The translations under genes were made by a program, and so were the position numbers. Shown here in pieces: positions 5,040 through 6,742 of a stretch of 6,742 bases of DNA. Location: contig JALNXI010000105.1 in the NCBI GenBank assembly GCA_023230425.1, positions 1-6,742 of the forward strand, written 5' to 3'. The DNA comes from Methanoculleus sp. (GTDB lineage: Archaea; Halobacteriota; Methanomicrobia; Methanomicrobiales; Methanoculleaceae). Numbering within the stretch: position 1 is the first letter of the stretch; the number at the start of each line of letters is the position of its first letter. A model generated the notes under the pieces. That model made no database searches. It was not told where the DNA came from and saw nothing but the letters and a program-made list of their open reading frames with translations.

Positions 5040-6371
5040 ATGACCTGGCTCCAGATACTCCTCCTTCTCGTCGCGGCCTATGCCATGATAGCCTTCTACA
5101 TCCGTGACCGGGGGCTGTTTCGCGATCACATCATGTTCTTCGGCCCCATCATGGCGATCAAGACCGAACGGGTCGGTTTCTTCGACTGGTTCCGGAAGTT
5201 TCGGCGTCTGCTCCGGACCTACGCGACGCTCGGGGTCATCATGGTCGTGGCGGTCTCGGCCTTCATGACGCTCGCCCTGGTCCTCGCGGTCCCCCAGTAC
5301 CTGGTGCATACCCCTGAACCGACCGGGATCTACGACCCGAGAAACCTCCTCGCCATACCGGGGGTCAACCAGGCGATACCCATCACCGCGGCCGTCATCA
5401 TCGGTCTTGTGCTCACGATGATCGTCCACGAGTTCGGCCACGCAATCCTCGCCCGGGTCGAGGATATGCGGGTACGGAGTATGGGCCTCCTCATCGCCGT
5501 CATCCCGATAGGGGCGTTCGTCGAGCCCGACGAGGAAGACGTGGAAGCGGCGAAGGGGATGCCCAAGATACGGATGTTCGGCGCCGGGATCACGAACAAC
5601 ATCGTCATCGGCCTCGCCTGCTTCGTCGTGATGTTCCTCCTGATCGGGATGGCGACGCCCCTTGCGGTCCCGCTCGTCCAGGGGGTCTACCAGGACTTCC
5701 CTGCGGCCGACGCGGGGCTTCAGGGCTATTCGGTCATCACGGGAATCAACGGTGTCCCGGTGGCGAGCCAGGAAGATGTATCGGCGGCCATGGACGGGAC
5801 GCGGCCGGGGGAGACGGTCACGCTGACGGCCGAGAAGGACGGGATCGAGCGGACATATACGCTTACCCTGGCCGAATGGCCGGAGGCGCTCAGCAGTGAC
5901 CGGGACTCCGGCTTCATGGGGGTCTACTACTACAACGCACCTGCGGTGAAAGAGCATATCGAAAACGTCGCGGATCTCGGGCTACTTGCCCCTCTCTACC
6001 TGACGATAGCGCCGATCGATGCCTTCATCCAGGGCAACACCCAGCAGCTCGCGATCCTGCTCGCAGACACCCCTGAACAGATAGCCTGGAAGGAGCCGTT
6101 CCCCTTCTTCTGGGGCACAATCCATCTCTTCTTCTGGACAGGATGGTTCAACCTGCTGGTCGGTATGTTCAACGCTATACCGATCGTCCCGCTCGACGGC
6201 GGCTACATAATGAAGGAAGGGGTGGAGCGGTTCTTTGAGCGGCGGGGCTGGTCCCGGTACGCGCCGCGGGTCGTCGCCTCGATCAGCGGGTTCGTCACGG
6301 TGATGCTGATCCTCCTCATCACGATGCCGATGATCGTCGCGGCGGTGCGGTTTGTGCTGATGATGGGGTGA
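5040..6371 (+). CDS. Membrane-embedded M50-family (site-2 type) zinc metalloprotease with PDZ domain
   Basis: A 443-residue polytopic membrane protein predicted to cut substrate proteins within or near the membrane. The zinc motif is H130-E-F-G-H134 in a hydrophobic helix (about 112-137). The second metal-ligand motif NAIPIVPLDGG has N378 and D386, matching the family's NxxPxxxLDGG. Between them is a soluble PDZ-like domain (about 216-285) containing GVYQDFPAADAGLQGYSVITGINGVPV, as in PDZ-bearing site-2 proteases. Other hydrophobic segments lie at about 4-21, 64-88, 187-209, 350-380 and 418-440. Both catalytic motifs are intact. The start is ATG 5040, or GTG 5037 immediately before it, which would add one residue. 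It begins 40 nt after rnhB and ends just before a T7 tract. Relatives process membrane-bound transcription factors or anti-sigma factors; archaeal substrates are largely unknown and nothing nearby suggests one. Confidence 0.9.
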   Translation: MTWLQILLLLVAAYAMIAFYIRDRGLFRDHIMFFGPIMAIKTERVGFFDWFRKFRRLLRTYATLGVIMVVAVSAFMTLALVLAVPQYLVHTPEPTGIYDPRNLLAIPGVNQAIPITAAVIIGLVLTMIVHEFGHAILARVEDMRVRSMGLLIAVIPIGAFVEPDEEDVEAAKGMPKIRMFGAGITNNIVIGLACFVVMFLLIGMATPLAVPLVQGVYQDFPAADAGLQGYSVITGINGVPVASQEDVSAAMDGTRPGETVTLTAEKDGIERTYTLTLAEWPEALSSDRDSGFMGVYYYNAPAVKEHIENVADLGLLAPLYLTIAPIDAFIQGNTQQLAILLADTPEQIAWKEPFPFFWGTIHLFFWTGWFNLLVGMFNAIPIVPLDGGYIMKEGVERFFERRGWSRYAPRVVASISGFVTVMLILLITMPMIVAAVRFVLMMG

Positions 6372-6384
6372 ACTACCCTACCCA

Positions 6385-6391
6385 TTTTTTT
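6385..6391 (+). terminator. T7 tract after the M50 protease gene
   Basis: Seven T residues begin 13 nt after the protease stop codon. A U-rich stretch close behind a stop codon is the usual intrinsic termination signal for archaeal RNA polymerase. No hairpin is needed or clearly seen. Confidence 0.55.
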
Positions 6392-6497
6392 CCCGGCCGG
6401 AGCGGCTTTCCAAACTCTCGCGCGTGCCTCTTCCACGTCAGGATCCGGACGGGCGACATCATCGCGATTGACAGAAAACCGGGTTTCAAGGGGTGCA

Positions 6498-6742
6498 AGC
6501 AAACTCACGGGCAACCGCCTCCGGTTGAGCAAGATCGGAGAGATGCCGATCGAACTCAGCCACCCGGTGCCCGGGTGGATCAAACAGATCGTGATCAAGC
6601 ACACGCCTGCTCACAAGTGGTTTGTAGCGATCATCTCCGAGACCCCGGACACGCCCGAGCCGACGACCGGTACCCGGGCGGTCGGGATCGACCTCAACCT
6701 GGAGAACTTCTCCACCGACACTGATGGAGTGGTCTTCGAGCA
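6498..6742 (+). pseudogene. TnpB (IS200/IS605-type OrfB) remnant, N-terminal half missing, continues past window edge
   Basis: This frame is open to the window end and reads KLTGNRLRLSKIGEMPIELS from 6501, then HPVPGWIKQIVIKHTPAHKWFVAII, then VGIDLNLENFSTDTDG. That is the middle of the RNA-guided nuclease TnpB, from the wedge-side beta segment into the RuvC domain. The aspartate of VGID is the first RuvC catalytic acid and is retained. The 150 or so residues that normally precede this segment are absent: in this frame a stop lies at 6369, belonging to the protease gene, and the intervening codons show no TnpB likeness. Nearby, RKPGFKG in the +1-related frame (about 6473-6493) resembles the KPGFxRFKG segment of TnpB, suggesting an internal deletion or frameshift. 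Whether the C-terminal RuvC motifs and the guide-RNA-encoding 3' end survive cannot be seen here. Confidence 0.8.

Noticed and set aside
4821..5957. Leftward 378-aa reading frame antisense to rnhB and the M50 protease gene
   Set aside because: Low-complexity, rich in Arg, Asp and His, covers the conserved HEFGH region of the protease on the opposite strand; a shadow frame.
6203..6604. Leftward 133-aa reading frame over the protease 3' end and the spacer
   Set aside because: Antisense to the protease C terminus and the TnpB remnant, no family likeness, crosses the T7 tract.
6368..6724. Rightward 118-aa reading frame after the protease
   Set aside because: Its C-terminal half is the wrong frame of the TnpB segment; only a short KPGFKG-like stretch might be a trace of TnpB, so it is not a gene in its own right.

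Overview
The window looks like chromosome of a high-GC methanogenic archaeon, most likely a Methanomicrobiales member of the Methanoculleus type. This rests on an archaeal-type lipid reductase paired with a ferredoxin, an anaerobic (cobalt-early) cobalamin gene cluster, A/T-rich TATA-like boxes placed as in archaeal promoters, high GC, and protein flavour. The genus is inference; no rRNA is present.

Layout. Positions 1-2130 are a leftward run of four overlapping corrin-ring genes, cbiT > cbiL > cbiF > cbiG, with cbiG cut by the left edge. Overlaps of 10, 8 and 4 nt imply one translationally coupled transcript starting from a TATA box at about 2172. A 155-bp divergent spacer with two perfect inverted repeats separates it from a rightward pair at 2286-3657: a 2[4Fe-4S] ferredoxin and a geranylgeranyl (archaeol) reductase, overlapping by 11 nt. 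These two probably work together, the ferredoxin supplying electrons for saturating the isoprenoid chains of membrane lipids. A TrkA-type RCK protein (3649-4314, leftward) meets the reductase tail to tail with a 9-nt overlap. It is divergent from ribonuclease HII (4370-4999, rightward). A membrane-embedded M50 (site-2 type) zinc protease with a PDZ domain follows at 5040-6371 and ends at a T7 tract. The last 245 bases hold a piece of an IS605/IS200-type TnpB protein whose N-terminal half is missing; it runs off the right edge.

Most of the window is ordinary core metabolism and housekeeping. I see no CRISPR array, tRNA, rRNA or convincing new system. The points most worth a second look are the paired inverted repeats in the divergent control region, the tight ferredoxin-reductase coupling, several promoters that would give leaderless or nearly leaderless mRNAs, the tail-to-tail overlap with a T tract inside trkA, and the TnpB remnant at the right edge.
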